Assembly: GCF_900156735.1 (NCBI RefSeq) | Contig: NZ_FTOL01000011.1 | Coordinates: forward strand, 1 to 64,000 | Reading direction: 5' to 3' | DNA from: Chryseobacterium ureilyticum | GTDB lineage: Bacteria > Bacteroidota > Bacteroidia > Flavobacteriales > Weeksellaceae | DNA: 64,000 bases | Shown: in pieces, positions 16,851 to 26,584 of the stretch | Numbering within the stretch: the first letter of the stretch is position 1 | How the letters are laid out: the number at the start of each line of letters is the position of its first letter | Position numbers and translations under genes: made by a program | Notes under the pieces: generated by a model | Database searches by the model: none | What the model was told of the DNA's origin: nothing | Seen by the model: the letters and a program-made list of their open reading frames with translations, nothing else

Positions 16851-19061
16851 TTGATATACAGATTATTATTTATATTCATTTTATGCATTTGTCCGTTTTT
16901 TGCTCAGGCACAAGATGTTTTAAGCAGATTAGAAAAGGAGTATAACAATGCTTCAGACAAGACAATAGAGCAGCTAAATCTGGCTCCAAAATATGCGAAA
17001 GCATTATTCTTACAGAACTTAAAATCAAAATCTTATCAGGTTTTAGAATCCAATATCTCTATCGCAACAAAACAGACTGACGGGAAATATGCTACCATTT
17101 TGTATGCTGTTCAGGCGATGAATTATCGATTAGATAATAAAGCATCTGAATCTTCAAAAAGCTTAGATAAGGCAAGAATCTACAGCTTAAAAACAAACAG
17201 TAATGAAGCCAAAGGTTATTTTGAATATGCAAAAGGATGGATTCTGGTAAGAAATAATAAAACGACAGATGCTGTTGCTGCTTACCTTAAAGCAATTGAT
17301 TATTACGAAAATTCACCTACGACTTCCACACTTTACGGAAGATTTGGAAACGTAGCTAAAGAATTATCCACTATTTACTCTAATCTTAATGAATATCAGT
17401 TAGAAGAAAAATATAGCAAACAGTTTATGCTATTGGCTTCCAAGCAGAATGACCCCAACCTTACCTTTGATGCTTATATGCGAATGGGGTATGTGTATGA
17501 ACAAAAATACATTCAAAATTCCTCTGACATTAACTGGCGAAATAAGTCAGAGCAGTATTATTTGTTAGCCATTGCTACTTTCAATAAAAGTCAGGATGCG
17601 ATGCTTAATAAGAGTAACCTTTCTTATGCAGCGATCAACCTTGCCAATTTATACATTAGTTTTGATCGGGAAAAAGCAATGAAATATGCCCAGATAGCCA
17701 ACAAGGTAAGTCTGGAAACAGGAGATCCTATTCATATCGCTTCTTCCTTTGGAATTCTTGCAGAACTGGCAACACAGGATAAAAACTATGATCTGGCAAA
17801 ATCTTACTTTTTAAAAGCCTCCATGGAAATCGGGAGAGGTCCGGTGAGAGATCATAATATTGAATTGTCTATTCTTGAATCCTTATCCGAAATCAGTGAA
17901 GAACAAGGCAATTATAAAGAAGCACTGACATATTATAAAAGCTATGTAGAGAAATACAAAAGCATTTATGATCAGGAAAAACTGGATATAACCAAAAGAC
18001 TGGAATCCCAGTTTGAGAAAGAAAGACAGGAGCAAAAGTACATAAAGCTACAGCTTGAAAGTGATAAGAAAGCACAACAGATTAAGTTGATCAATATTCT
18101 TAGGGCACAACGTGAGCAGGTTTATAACAACTTAAAACTTGTTGAAGAAAATCAACGGGAAAGACTCAAGTTTTCAGAACTTGAATCAGAGAAAAAAGAA
18201 CAGCAGCTTCGTTTGGCAAAACTGGAAACCCAACAGAAGAATAATGATATTAATAGTTATAAAAAGTTATTGACCTTCAAGGAAAAGATCAATACTTACT
18301 ATATTACTTTTATCTTCATTTTCATTGTTCTGATCATCTTATTGCTGTATGCTTATAAACAGCGTGTAAAATCTATGAAACAAAGAGATGAGCTGCATGC
18401 TTTGGCATTAGAAAAAGAAAAACAAAACTCTAAAATATCTACGCTTACCGCTTTGCTTGAAGGACAGGAGCAGGAGCGTGGTCGTTTGGCGCGTGATCTT
18501 CATGATGGATTAGGCGGTTTACTTTCAGGAACGAAACTTCAGCTATCCTCTTTAAATCCTCAACAGTCCGGAAATATAGAAGAAGGAATTTCAAAATCGA
18601 TTAACCAGATTGATGGTGCCGTGGAAGAACTTAGGCGTGTTGCGCATAATTTAATGCCGGATTTATTGATAAAATACGGTTTGGAAGCAGCTATTCAGGA
18701 ATTTGCATCCCGTATGTCGAGCAGCGCATTAGAGATTCATACTGAATTTATAAATTACAGCAATTCCATGCCGGAAGAAAAGCAATTGATCATGTATAGA
18801 ATCATTCAGGAATTGGTCAATAATGCGATAAAACATGCCGATACTTCCGAAATCATTATCCAGATAAGTGAAGAGGAAAATGTATTGAATCTTACTGTAG
18901 AGGACAACGGGAAAGGCTTTGATCCAACACAATTAGACAAACGTAAAACAGCAGGTTTTCATAATATAGAATCAAGAGTACAATTTTTAAAAGGAACGAT
19001 GAATATCAGATCCGAACAGAATATTGGTACCAGTATAGAACTTCAAATCCCTATTAATTAA
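16851..19061 (+). CDS. TPR sensor histidine kinase (NarL-type partner)
   Basis: 736 residues from a TTG at 16851 (AAAGGT just upstream). The frame is open from another TTG at 16734, but only the shorter form begins with a clean signal peptide (MIYRLLFIFILCICPFFAQAQ). Order: signal peptide, extracytoplasmic TPR-like repeats (~25-390), coiled coil, one membrane segment (YYITFIFIFIVLIILLLYAY, ~482-502), HisKA_3 box with the phosphorylated His in RDLHDGLGG (~551), and HATPase_c (N box LVNNAIKHAD ~656, then DNGKGFD). It stops 2 bp before the response regulator, so they form a pair. The signal sensed is unknown. Confidence 0.85.
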   Translation: MIYRLLFIFILCICPFFAQAQDVLSRLEKEYNNASDKTIEQLNLAPKYAKALFLQNLKSKSYQVLESNISIATKQTDGKYATILYAVQAMNYRLDNKASESSKSLDKARIYSLKTNSNEAKGYFEYAKGWILVRNNKTTDAVAAYLKAIDYYENSPTTSTLYGRFGNVAKELSTIYSNLNEYQLEEKYSKQFMLLASKQNDPNLTFDAYMRMGYVYEQKYIQNSSDINWRNKSEQYYLLAIATFNKSQDAMLNKSNLSYAAINLANLYISFDREKAMKYAQIANKVSLETGDPIHIASSFGILAELATQDKNYDLAKSYFLKASMEIGRGPVRDHNIELSILESLSEISEEQGNYKEALTYYKSYVEKYKSIYDQEKLDITKRLESQFEKERQEQKYIKLQLESDKKAQQIKLINILRAQREQVYNNLKLVEENQRERLKFSELESEKKEQQLRLAKLETQQKNNDINSYKKLLTFKEKINTYYITFIFIFIVLIILLLYAYKQRVKSMKQRDELHALALEKEKQNSKISTLTALLEGQEQERGRLARDLHDGLGGLLSGTKLQLSSLNPQQSGNIEEGISKSINQIDGAVEELRRVAHNLMPDLLIKYGLEAAIQEFASRMSSSALEIHTEFINYSNSMPEEKQLIMYRIIQELVNNAIKHADTSEIIIQISEEENVLNLTVEDNGKGFDPTQLDKRKTAGFHNIESRVQFLKGTMNIRSEQNIGTSIELQIPIN

Positions 19062-19063
19062 AC

Positions 19064-19693
19064 ATGATAAAAGTAGCCATAACAGATGACCATCCACTTT
19101 TGCTGGAAGGACTGAAAAACATTTTAGGAAGCAGCGATACCATTGATGTGGTAGACTGTTTCAAAAGCGTTTCAGAAATGAATGAAGGCTTGGCAAAACA
19201 CAATGTCGATATTTTATTGCTGGACATCAATCTGGCAGATATCAACAGTATTGAACTCATAAAACCTTTAAAGAAAAAGTATGAAAATCTCCAGATTATT
19301 ATGCTTAGCGTTCACAATGAACTGCCTGTGATCAATAGTACTCTTGCAGAAGGAGCGTTGGGATACATTCAGAAGAATGCTTCGGTTTCTGAAATTCTGG
19401 AAGGAATTAATACCGTATATACAGGTAATCGGTTTTTATGTTCACAAACTACTTCTGTTTTAGAGAAAAAAACAGCGGACGGATTACATCAGGTTCCAAA
19501 GTTGACGAGAAGAGAAAAAGAGATTTTAGCAGAAGCCGCAAAGGGACTTACAACCAATCAAATGGCAGAAAAACTCTTTATCAGTCCTCATACTGTAGAA
19601 AGCCACAGAAAGAATCTCATTGAAAAATTTCAGACGGCTAATCTTAGTTCAGCAATTAAGCTGGCAATCGAATATGGTTTGATTATCGAATGA
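19064..19693 (+). CDS. NarL/LuxR-family response regulator
   Basis: 209 residues. Receiver domain 1-120 with acidic pair Asp8-Asp9 and phospho-acceptor Asp54 (LLLDIN), then a C-terminal LuxR-type HTH: LTRREKEILAEAAKGLTTNQ and the recognition helix region SPHTVESHRKNLIEKF. It is the cognate partner of the kinase 2 bp upstream. Its targets are not evident; neighbouring genes on either side are candidates only by position. Confidence 0.93.
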   Translation: MIKVAITDDHPLLLEGLKNILGSSDTIDVVDCFKSVSEMNEGLAKHNVDILLLDINLADINSIELIKPLKKKYENLQIIMLSVHNELPVINSTLAEGALGYIQKNASVSEILEGINTVYTGNRFLCSQTTSVLEKKTADGLHQVPKLTRREKEILAEAAKGLTTNQMAEKLFISPHTVESHRKNLIEKFQTANLSSAIKLAIEYGLIIE

Positions 19694-19848
19694 TATTTGG
19701 TTATAAAAACATTCCACCAATTTCACAGATGATATTGTGAATTTTATTTATAGATTATAAACCTATGTGGTTAAAAGTAAAGAAGTAGATGCTAAGCTCT
19801 CGCTTAATCAGAATCAATAACCATCGCTTTACTTCTCAGCTAATCAGC

Positions 19849-19884
19849 AAAAAGGTCTGCTTACATCGTAATAGCAGACCTTTT
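19849..19884. terminator. Bidirectional terminator
   Basis: AAAAAGGTCTGCT pairs with AGCAGACCTTTT across about ten bases. It lies between the convergent response regulator and the secreted protein at 19916. Confidence 0.8.
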
Positions 19885-19915
19885 CTATATAATTTAAAAT
19901 TAGGTGTTCAATTAT

Positions 19916-20482
19916 TTAATCTCTGAATCTCAGCGCAGCCTTAAACAGATCTTTTTTTCCTGTTAAATCATAGTCATTGTTATACACAGGCTCATACATC
20001 AAGACAAAAACATTTCCGTTAAAATCTTTTAAATTGATGGGTTGCGCAACCATTACATCATAAAACCTTGTAACAGTACGGGTAGCAGTCCATTGTTTTA
20101 AATTTCCTTTAGGATTCTTATCAAATCTATGATCTTTTGCATCCGTATAATACCAATACGATGGTGCCTGATCCATCAAAAACATTTCTTTATCCTTGTT
20201 ATATAATTCCTCAGCCATTCCTGTATTCTGGAACCATGGAACTTCAGCTTTGTAAACTCCTAAAGCAGCGGCATAAATATCTTTATCCGTTGTTGCCCCG
20301 ATTAAAAAACCTTCCAGATTGTTCGAAGTAAACTCAAATTGGAATGGTGTTTTTTTTAATACATAAACATCATTTACAGGCTCAATTACTTTTCCGTCCT
20401 GCTTGATCACCACTTTTAACGACTGTGCGAAAGTGACGATGCCAAGTAAAGAAAAAAGAACAGTTAAACTTATTTTTTTCAT
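19916..20482 (-). CDS. Hypothetical secreted protein
   Basis: 188 residues with a Sec signal peptide (MKKISLTVLFSLLGIVTFAQ). The mature region is beta-rich with many aromatic residues (PSYWYYTDAKDHRFDKNP, FVLMYEPVYNNDYDL). No lipobox and no family I recognise. A single gene convergent with the two-component pair. Confidence 0.6.
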   Translation of the reverse strand: MKKISLTVLFSLLGIVTFAQSLKVVIKQDGKVIEPVNDVYVLKKTPFQFEFTSNNLEGFLIGATTDKDIYAAALGVYKAEVPWFQNTGMAEELYNKDKEMFLMDQAPSYWYYTDAKDHRFDKNPKGNLKQWTATRTVTRFYDVMVAQPINLKDFNGNVFVLMYEPVYNNDYDLTGKKDLFKAALRFRD

Positions 20483-20631
20483 GGTTGATCTTTAAATAAC
20501 TGTTGCAAAGATATTAGACTTTATCCCCATAAACACTGGCTGATTTCAGGGGTTTTTATTTTTCAAAACTTATATTAGTAACAATAACTCTTTTTTTACG
20601 TCTTAATAATTTTATCATTTAGCTTTTTTCT

Positions 20632-21705
20632 CTAAAGTAAATTGGGCTTCAATTTAATCTTTATATAAGCCGTCTTCTGTTTCTTACCTTTTGAAGCCGC
20701 TGAATTTACAGGGTATACTTCAGCATAGAAAGTTTCCTGATCTGCCCAAAAAGCTTTTGTTTCATCAGCAATTTTGAAGGTAGTGAAGTTTACATAGAAA
20801 AGACTTTCCTGACCGGATCCTTGTCCCGGATATTTACTGATCTCAAAATTGCTTCCTACATCGTCATTTGAACTTATATAAGAAATCCAGTTTTTACCAG
20901 GTAGAATATGAGGAAATCCGCCTGTAAATAGCGCAAAATCCGCCGTTGACTTTACATTATAGAAAGTATAATAGGTGTCTGAAACCTCTACTGAGTTTTC
21001 TTTGAAAATCTCTAAATTCAGGGAAGGGGATTGTCCTATATATTCATTTGATAACACACCGTCTTCAGTAGATACATTTTCGTGTTGAGTAATTATAGTT
21101 TCCTTACTATTCCCAGTAAAGATCCAGTTATCATCTTTCAGTTTTACAGAAGGATTTTTAACTAAAACTTCATCAATTCTATTTTTTGAAACTGTTTTAA
21201 ATTCCTGTTCAGAAACTTCGGTTATTGTTCCATATGTATTGAATGATTTGTTCTTTAAGTCCTCTTTCCCCTTTAATCTACTACTTCTGATCTCAGAAAG
21301 ATTTATCCCTTGCAGGGTAAGCTCAGATGCCGGAGTGAATTCTGATTTCAAAACAAAAGCCTCAATACTATTGGAAATATTGTTATTGATGCTGTAGTGA
21401 ATAGAGTAGAAGTCATCAAATTCTTCAAAGCCATAATAGTTATCAAATTTATTGTAAGCCACTTTAAGACGGGGTGCATCTTTATTTGGAGATACAAAAA
21501 ACTGTACAGAATCAAGTTTGGTAAATAATTCAAAAGGTACATTAAGCACATTATCCACACCTTTTATCTTTTTGAAATCAGCAAATGTTATGACTTTCTG
21601 TGTAGTACCCGTTTCAGATTTGTTTATTTCTGATGTATTATTTTTCGAATTACATCCTGTGATGGTTACCATTGAGGATATAAATAAGGGATATAAGATT
21701 TTCAT
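20632..21705 (-). CDS. Hypothetical lipoprotein
   Basis: 357 residues from the ATG at 21705; an upstream in-frame TTG at 21717 would add only four residues. Lipoprotein signal MKILYPLFISSMVTITGC (Cys18). The mature part is about 340 residues, beta-rich, without motifs I know. It stands alone, divergent from the next lipoprotein. Confidence 0.6.
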   Translation of the reverse strand: MKILYPLFISSMVTITGCNSKNNTSEINKSETGTTQKVITFADFKKIKGVDNVLNVPFELFTKLDSVQFFVSPNKDAPRLKVAYNKFDNYYGFEEFDDFYSIHYSINNNISNSIEAFVLKSEFTPASELTLQGINLSEIRSSRLKGKEDLKNKSFNTYGTITEVSEQEFKTVSKNRIDEVLVKNPSVKLKDDNWIFTGNSKETIITQHENVSTEDGVLSNEYIGQSPSLNLEIFKENSVEVSDTYYTFYNVKSTADFALFTGGFPHILPGKNWISYISSNDDVGSNFEISKYPGQGSGQESLFYVNFTTFKIADETKAFWADQETFYAEVYPVNSAASKGKKQKTAYIKIKLKPNLL

Positions 21706-21847
21706 TTTTTTCTGCAAAAGTATCGGTAATCATACACGCAGCAAATAAAACCGCAGAAAATGGCTGAAAACAGGGATATAATAAATGATCTATTTTAGAG
21801 AATTTTACAAAAGCTAAATTAAAGGTATTATAAACCGTTTTATATAG

Positions 21848-22411
21848 ATGAAAAACATAATAATCAATTGCTCATTTCTAATAACTATACTGGCTTCCTG
21901 TTCGCCTGCTACAGACAAAAAAGTGAATACAGCAGATTCTACAGAAGCAAAAAAAGCCGATACTGTAGCTACGCAGAGTCCTGTAAAAAATGAGATCATC
22001 AAACCAGAGATGTCTGTCGATTTTTTGACCTTAGTTCCTATTGATGTATTGAATCCAAAAAGTACAAACGTACATGAAAAATATGGAATAGAATTCTCAG
22101 GAAACTGTTATTCATGCGATTTGGCTAGTTTATCTGTTACAAACAATACCATGACATGGACGAATGTTTGTGATGACAAGGACACCTTTAAAATTAATGA
22201 TTTTTCATTCACTAACGAAGGAGACAAGACGATTATAAAAACTGCGGAAAGAACTTATATTTTAACACAAATAGATAAAGCTCCTGTTTATGAACTAAGC
22301 ATAGAAGGGCAGAAACTTGAATTAAAGAATAAAAGAGTATCGAAATATTTTACAACTCAAAAAACTTTACCTCTTTTTACAGAACACGACTGCGGGGATT
22401 TTGAAGGGTAG
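21848..22411 (+). CDS. Hypothetical lipoprotein
   Basis: 187 residues. Signal MKNIIINCSFLITILASC with lipobox at Cys18. A low-complexity Ala/Lys/Thr linker follows (residues ~20-45), then a compact domain with Cys pairs (SGNCYSCDL; NVCDD; EHDCGD) that suggests disulfides or metal binding in the envelope. No family recognised. It is the last gene of the block that separates infC from rpmI. Confidence 0.55.
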   Translation: MKNIIINCSFLITILASCSPATDKKVNTADSTEAKKADTVATQSPVKNEIIKPEMSVDFLTLVPIDVLNPKSTNVHEKYGIEFSGNCYSCDLASLSVTNNTMTWTNVCDDKDTFKINDFSFTNEGDKTIIKTAERTYILTQIDKAPVYELSIEGQKLELKNKRVSKYFTTQKTLPLFTEHDCGDFEG

Positions 22412-22659
22412 TATAACCTTATAAATCTATTGCAGACACCATGAAAAACTAATTAAAACAACAGAGTAGTCTTAAAAGTTAGGGGAGGATCTTGTACATT
22501 TAAAATGATTGACTTGTATAAAAAACACAAAATAATATATAGTCATTTTATCTGTAAATAAGCTAAGGACATAATGATATTCGCAATATTGCAATCTCCC
22601 CAACTTTTATGCTAAATCCACTCCATCATCTTTTAACTTTTTCCATGAAAACTTAAACA

Positions 22660-22690
22660 AAAAAACCTCAAATTACTTTGAGGTTTTTTT
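22660..22690 (-). terminator. Terminator of thrS-infC
   Basis: AAAACCTCAA pairs with TTGAGGTTTT, with an A run on the plus-strand left side that forms the U tract on the minus strand. Transcription of thrS-infC therefore probably ends here and does not reach rpmI. Confidence 0.8.
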
Positions 22691-22709
22691 ATATTTTAAA
22701 TAAATTGAA

Positions 22710-23270
22710 TTATTTTGCTGGTTTTTTAGGACTCATCATCATAATCATTCTCTTTCCTTCAAGCTTAGGAAGCTGGTCTACTTTTCCTACGTGCTCTAGT
22801 TCCTGAGCAAGTTTTAAAAGCAAAATTTCTCCCTGGTCTTTAAAGATAATCGAACGTCCTTTAAAAAATACGTAGGTTTTCAATTTAGAACCTTCTTCAA
22901 GGAATTTCTCAGCATGTTTCTTTTTGAATTCATAATCGTGATCATCAGTCTGAGGTCCGAAACGGATCTCTTTTACAACCACTTTTACTTGTTTAGCTTT
23001 AAGTTCCTTTTGTTTTTTCTTTTGCTCGTATAAGAATTTCTTATATTCTAATATTCTTGCAATGAAAGGTTCTGCCTTATCAGAAATTACTACTAGATCC
23101 AATTCTTGTTCCGCAGCAATTTGTCTTGCTTTGTCAATTGGATAAATTCCCGGCTCTACGTTATCGCCCACCAAACGAAGCTCTCTCACACGAATTTTAT
23201 CGTTGATCAAGTGTAAGTCCTCCTGTACAGGACGTCTTTGTGGGCCCCTGTTGTTAAATCTTTGTGCTAT
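22710..23270 (-). CDS. infC: Translation initiation factor IF-3, apparent AUA start
   Basis: IF-3 (core INDKIRVRELRLVGDNVEPG, then RFGPQTDDHDYEFK, C-terminal RMIMMM). The reading frame is colinear with IF-3 N-termini upstream of a TTG at 23210: codons translate as xAQRFNNRGPQRRP. The first possible codon is ATA at 23268-23270. Four codons further up is a TAA, and there is no ATG, GTG or TTG between. IF-3 genes classically use AUU, which lets IF-3 repress its own translation, so an AUA start giving 186 residues is the best reading. The alternative is the TTG at 23210 (166 residues), which would drop a conserved N-terminal extension. Downstream of thrS by 92 bp. Confidence 0.9.
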   Translation of the reverse strand: MAQRFNNRGPQRRPVQEDLHLINDKIRVRELRLVGDNVEPGIYPIDKARQIAAEQELDLVVISDKAEPFIARILEYKKFLYEQKKKQKELKAKQVKVVVKEIRFGPQTDDHDYEFKKKHAEKFLEEGSKLKTYVFFKGRSIIFKDQGEILLLKLAQELEHVGKVDQLPKLEGKRMIMMMSPKKPAK

Positions 23271-23362
23271 TGTATTATAATTTTATTGGTTAACTACTTA
23301 TTTATAAAAGGATTGAGAGCATTTGATATATTCATCTCTCAATACCTTATTTTCTTTTTTAA

Positions 23363-25282
23363 TTAGATTGCTGCTTCTTTTTTGAAGTAAGTCACAAAAT
23401 CTTCCATTTTCATTACTCCAAGATCTCCTTCTCCACGTCTTCTTACAGAAATTGTACCTTCCTTCTCTTCATTTTCTCCTACTACAAGCATGAAAGGAAT
23501 CTTCTTTAATTCAGCATCACGGATCTTTTTACCAGTCTTCTCGTTTCTGTCATCAATCTGACCGCTAATATCGTGATTTTCCAAAAATTGTGAAACTTTT
23601 TTTGAATAATCTACATACTTTTCACTAATCGGTAGAATAATAAACTGATCAGGGCTTAACCATAATGGGAAATCACCTGCCGTATTCTCTAATAAAATAG
23701 CGATAAAACGCTCCATAGAACCAAATGGTGCTCTGTGAATCATTACCGGTCTGTGTTTTTCATTATCATTTCCAATATAATGAAGATCAAATCTTTCTGG
23801 TAAGTTGTAATCCACCTGGATTGTTCCTAGCTGCCACTTTCTTCCTAAAGCATCTTTCACCATGAAGTCAAGCTTAGGACCGTAGAATGCTGCTTCACCA
23901 TATTCTACAACTGTTTTTAAGCCTTTCTTCTGAGCGGCATTGATGATAGCGCTTTCTGCTTTCTCCCAGTTTTCGTCAGTACCTATATACTTTTGCTTGT
24001 TTTCAGGGTCTCTTAATGATACCTGAGTTACAAAATCTTCAAACCCTAAAGATTTGAATACATAAAGCGTAAGATCAATTACTTTCTCGAATTCTTCAGA
24101 AAGCTGATCCGGAGTACAGAAAAGGTGAGCATCATCCTGAGTAAATCCACGAACTCTTGTTAATCCGTGAAGTTCTCCACTTTGCTCATATCTGTATACC
24201 GTACCAAATTCCGCATATCTTTTTGGAAGGTCTCTGTAGCTCCATTGTGAAGTCTTGTAGATCTCACAGTGGTGCGGACAGTTCATTGGCTTCAATAAGA
24301 ATTCTTCTCCTTCATTTGGAGTTTTAATCGGCTGGAAGCTGTCTTCCCCATATTTATCCCAGTGTCCTGAAGTTACATATAATTCTTTTGCCCCAATGTG
24401 TGGAGACATTACAAATTCATAACCTCCTTTTTTCTGAGCATCAGAAAGGAAATTTTCTAGTTTTCTTCTTAAAGCAGTTCCTTTTGGTAACCATAAAGGT
24501 AAACCTGCACCTACTTTTTCAGAGAATGCAAAAATTCCAAGCTCTTTACCAAGTTTTCTGTGGTCTCTTCTTTTAGCTTCTTCTAATCTTTCAAGATATT
24601 CAGTAAGATCTTTCTGTTTAGGGAAAGAAATACCATATACTCTTGTCAATTGAGGATTTTTTTCATTTCCTCTCCAGTAAGCTCCTGCTGCATTTAAAAT
24701 CTTAACCGCTTTTACAATTCCTGTGTTTGGAATGTGTCCTCCACGACATAAATCTGTGAAGTTATCATGAGTTACAAAAGTGATTTCTCCATCATTAAGA
24801 TTAGAGATCAATTCCACTTTGTAAGGATTATCAGCATATGTTTTTAAGGCATCTTCTTTAGATACCGGGTATAAAGAGAAAGTAGAACCTTTTTTAGCGT
24901 TCTCAAGAATTTTCTTCTCAATCTTCTCAAAATCCTTTTCAGATAAGCTTTCATCACCGAAGTCTACATCATAGTAGAATCCGCTTTCGATTGCCGGACC
25001 AATGGTCAACTTAGCATTCGGATAAAACTCAAGGATTGCCTGCGCCAAAAGGTGAGCAGAAGAATGCCAGAAAGCTTTCTTACCCATATCATCATTCCAG
25101 GTCAAAAGCTGTACCGTAGAATCCGTGGTTATAGGTGTGGTTGTTTCTACTTGTTTGTCATTAACAATTGCGGAAATGGTATTTCTAGCCAATCCCTCGC
25201 TTATAGATTTTGCCACATCTAGAGGAGTCACTGCTCCTTCGAATTCTTTGACACTATTGTCTGGAAGTGTAATTTTTATCAT
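23363..25282 (-). CDS. thrS: Threonyl-tRNA synthetase
   Basis: 639 residues, full length. TGS domain (~1-61), editing/SAD domain with HSSAHLLAQAI (~74-84) and the second-half Cys/His site (DLCRGGHIP), class II catalytic core with MNCPHHCEIYK zinc ligand region, RYEQSGELHGLTRVRGFTQDD, and the C-terminal anticodon domain. It charges tRNA-Thr. A perfect -7 box lies 25 bp upstream. First gene of the thrS-infC unit. Confidence 0.97.
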   Translation of the reverse strand: MIKITLPDNSVKEFEGAVTPLDVAKSISEGLARNTISAIVNDKQVETTTPITTDSTVQLLTWNDDMGKKAFWHSSAHLLAQAILEFYPNAKLTIGPAIESGFYYDVDFGDESLSEKDFEKIEKKILENAKKGSTFSLYPVSKEDALKTYADNPYKVELISNLNDGEITFVTHDNFTDLCRGGHIPNTGIVKAVKILNAAGAYWRGNEKNPQLTRVYGISFPKQKDLTEYLERLEEAKRRDHRKLGKELGIFAFSEKVGAGLPLWLPKGTALRRKLENFLSDAQKKGGYEFVMSPHIGAKELYVTSGHWDKYGEDSFQPIKTPNEGEEFLLKPMNCPHHCEIYKTSQWSYRDLPKRYAEFGTVYRYEQSGELHGLTRVRGFTQDDAHLFCTPDQLSEEFEKVIDLTLYVFKSLGFEDFVTQVSLRDPENKQKYIGTDENWEKAESAIINAAQKKGLKTVVEYGEAAFYGPKLDFMVKDALGRKWQLGTIQVDYNLPERFDLHYIGNDNEKHRPVMIHRAPFGSMERFIAILLENTAGDFPLWLSPDQFIILPISEKYVDYSKKVSQFLENHDISGQIDDRNEKTGKKIRDAELKKIPFMLVVGENEEKEGTISVRRRGEGDLGVMKMEDFVTYFKKEAAI

Positions 25283-25306
25283 TGTTTACTAAGAAATTTT
25301 AAGATG

Positions 25307-25314
25307 CAAAAATA
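25307..25314 (-). promoter_or_regulatory. -7 box of the thrS promoter
   Basis: The minus strand reads TATTTTTG, matching TAnnTTTG, followed by GC. A transcript start about 18-20 bp before the ATG is expected. Confidence 0.6.
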
Positions 25315-25374
25315 CGCATTTTTTAGATAAAATACTATATTAGCATATATTTAGAATGATAATTAATATTATAG

Positions 25375-26559
25375 ATGAAAAAGATATTCGTAGTTTTTGT
25401 TTCACTGGCTTCTACATTCGCCATTTCACAGAAAAATACCTCTAAGTTTTCCGTAACTTACAATAAAAATGTAGAAACCTATTTTCTTGCCGAAATTCTT
25501 TCAGCAGAACACCGAAAAACAAATAAAGACTTTGAACTTTATAAAATAAAAGAATGTTCAGTATATCAGCCAATTGTAAAAAGTACTTTGGCTAAATACA
25601 ATCATTTGAAAAATTCTGAGATTGCTATTTTAACAGCAAAATTAAATGATGCTTTGATCGAAAAATTCGGTTCAGGAAATGATTTTCTGATGAAACCCCT
25701 GATGTATCATAAAGAATTTCCGGCAACGGGCTGGATCAACGAATATCAATTTGACAACAATAATTTAACCAAAGAACAGAACAAAGAAGCTACGGATTTA
25801 ATTAGAAATTACCTTTCAGAACTATCAAAATTCTACAAACAGGAGAATCTTGAACAGTTTTTTAAGGAGAACAAAGACTTTTATGCTGGTGGAATAAATG
25901 AATACAGCAAACAGATCCCGGCTGGTTTTACGAACGCAATGGAGCAGTTTTATGGTGAAAGTTTTAATAGATATACCATTCTTATCTCTCCAATAATGAT
26001 GTGGCCTATTGACAATAATGAAGGAAGGGGAATAGGTGCCGATGTTCTTTTAAAAACAGGGAAAAAGAATATTTATGAGATTGCAAGCCCCTTTGTAAAG
26101 GTTGAGAAGCAAGGACAGTTTGGTTATGATAATCAATTTCAGGCTAGATTTTTAAGTGTTCATGAGTTTGGGCATTCCTTTGTGAATAAAGAAGTGTATA
26201 AGCATAAAGACAAACTTAAAAAGTTCAAAGATCTGTTTGAAAACTCAAAATTAAAAGAAGCAATGATCAAAACCGGAGGGTACGGAGACTATCAAACCTG
26301 CGTAGCTGAACATCTGGTGAGATTGGGAGAAATTCAGACTGCAAGACTTCAAAAAGATTTTGAAAGAGCAAAGAGACTGGAAGCTTATCATCTGAAAGAA
26401 AACTTTATTTTCCTTCCGAAATTGGAAGAAAAACTGAAAGAATATAATGCCGACAGAAAAAAATATAAAACATTCGGGGATTTTGTACCTCAATTGTTAG
26501 AAGTTTTTGAAAATACAGATATTGAATCTATCAATAATATGTTGGCTCAAAACAAGTAA
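25375..26559 (+). CDS. DUF4932-like secreted zinc metallopeptidase
   Basis: 394 residues with signal peptide MKKIFVVFVSLASTFAISQ. A zinc-binding HEFGH motif (His263, Glu264, His267) sits in FLSVHEFGHSFVN, followed by YKHKDKLKKF. The arrangement matches what I recall of DUF4932, a family of predicted metallopeptidases. Substrate unknown. Divergent from thrS, and 25 bp upstream of a dipeptidase gene with which it may share a transcript. Confidence 0.65.
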   Translation: MKKIFVVFVSLASTFAISQKNTSKFSVTYNKNVETYFLAEILSAEHRKTNKDFELYKIKECSVYQPIVKSTLAKYNHLKNSEIAILTAKLNDALIEKFGSGNDFLMKPLMYHKEFPATGWINEYQFDNNNLTKEQNKEATDLIRNYLSELSKFYKQENLEQFFKENKDFYAGGINEYSKQIPAGFTNAMEQFYGESFNRYTILISPIMMWPIDNNEGRGIGADVLLKTGKKNIYEIASPFVKVEKQGQFGYDNQFQARFLSVHEFGHSFVNKEVYKHKDKLKKFKDLFENSKLKEAMIKTGGYGDYQTCVAEHLVRLGEIQTARLQKDFERAKRLEAYHLKENFIFLPKLEEKLKEYNADRKKYKTFGDFVPQLLEVFENTDIESINNMLAQNK

Positions 26560-26584
26560 TAAAAGCTATAAATTGTCATCCACT

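Noticed and set aside
26507..26584. Upstream start for the M19 dipeptidase
   Set aside because: It lies within the end of the DUF4932-like gene, and the conserved family N-terminus begins at the ATG at 26585.
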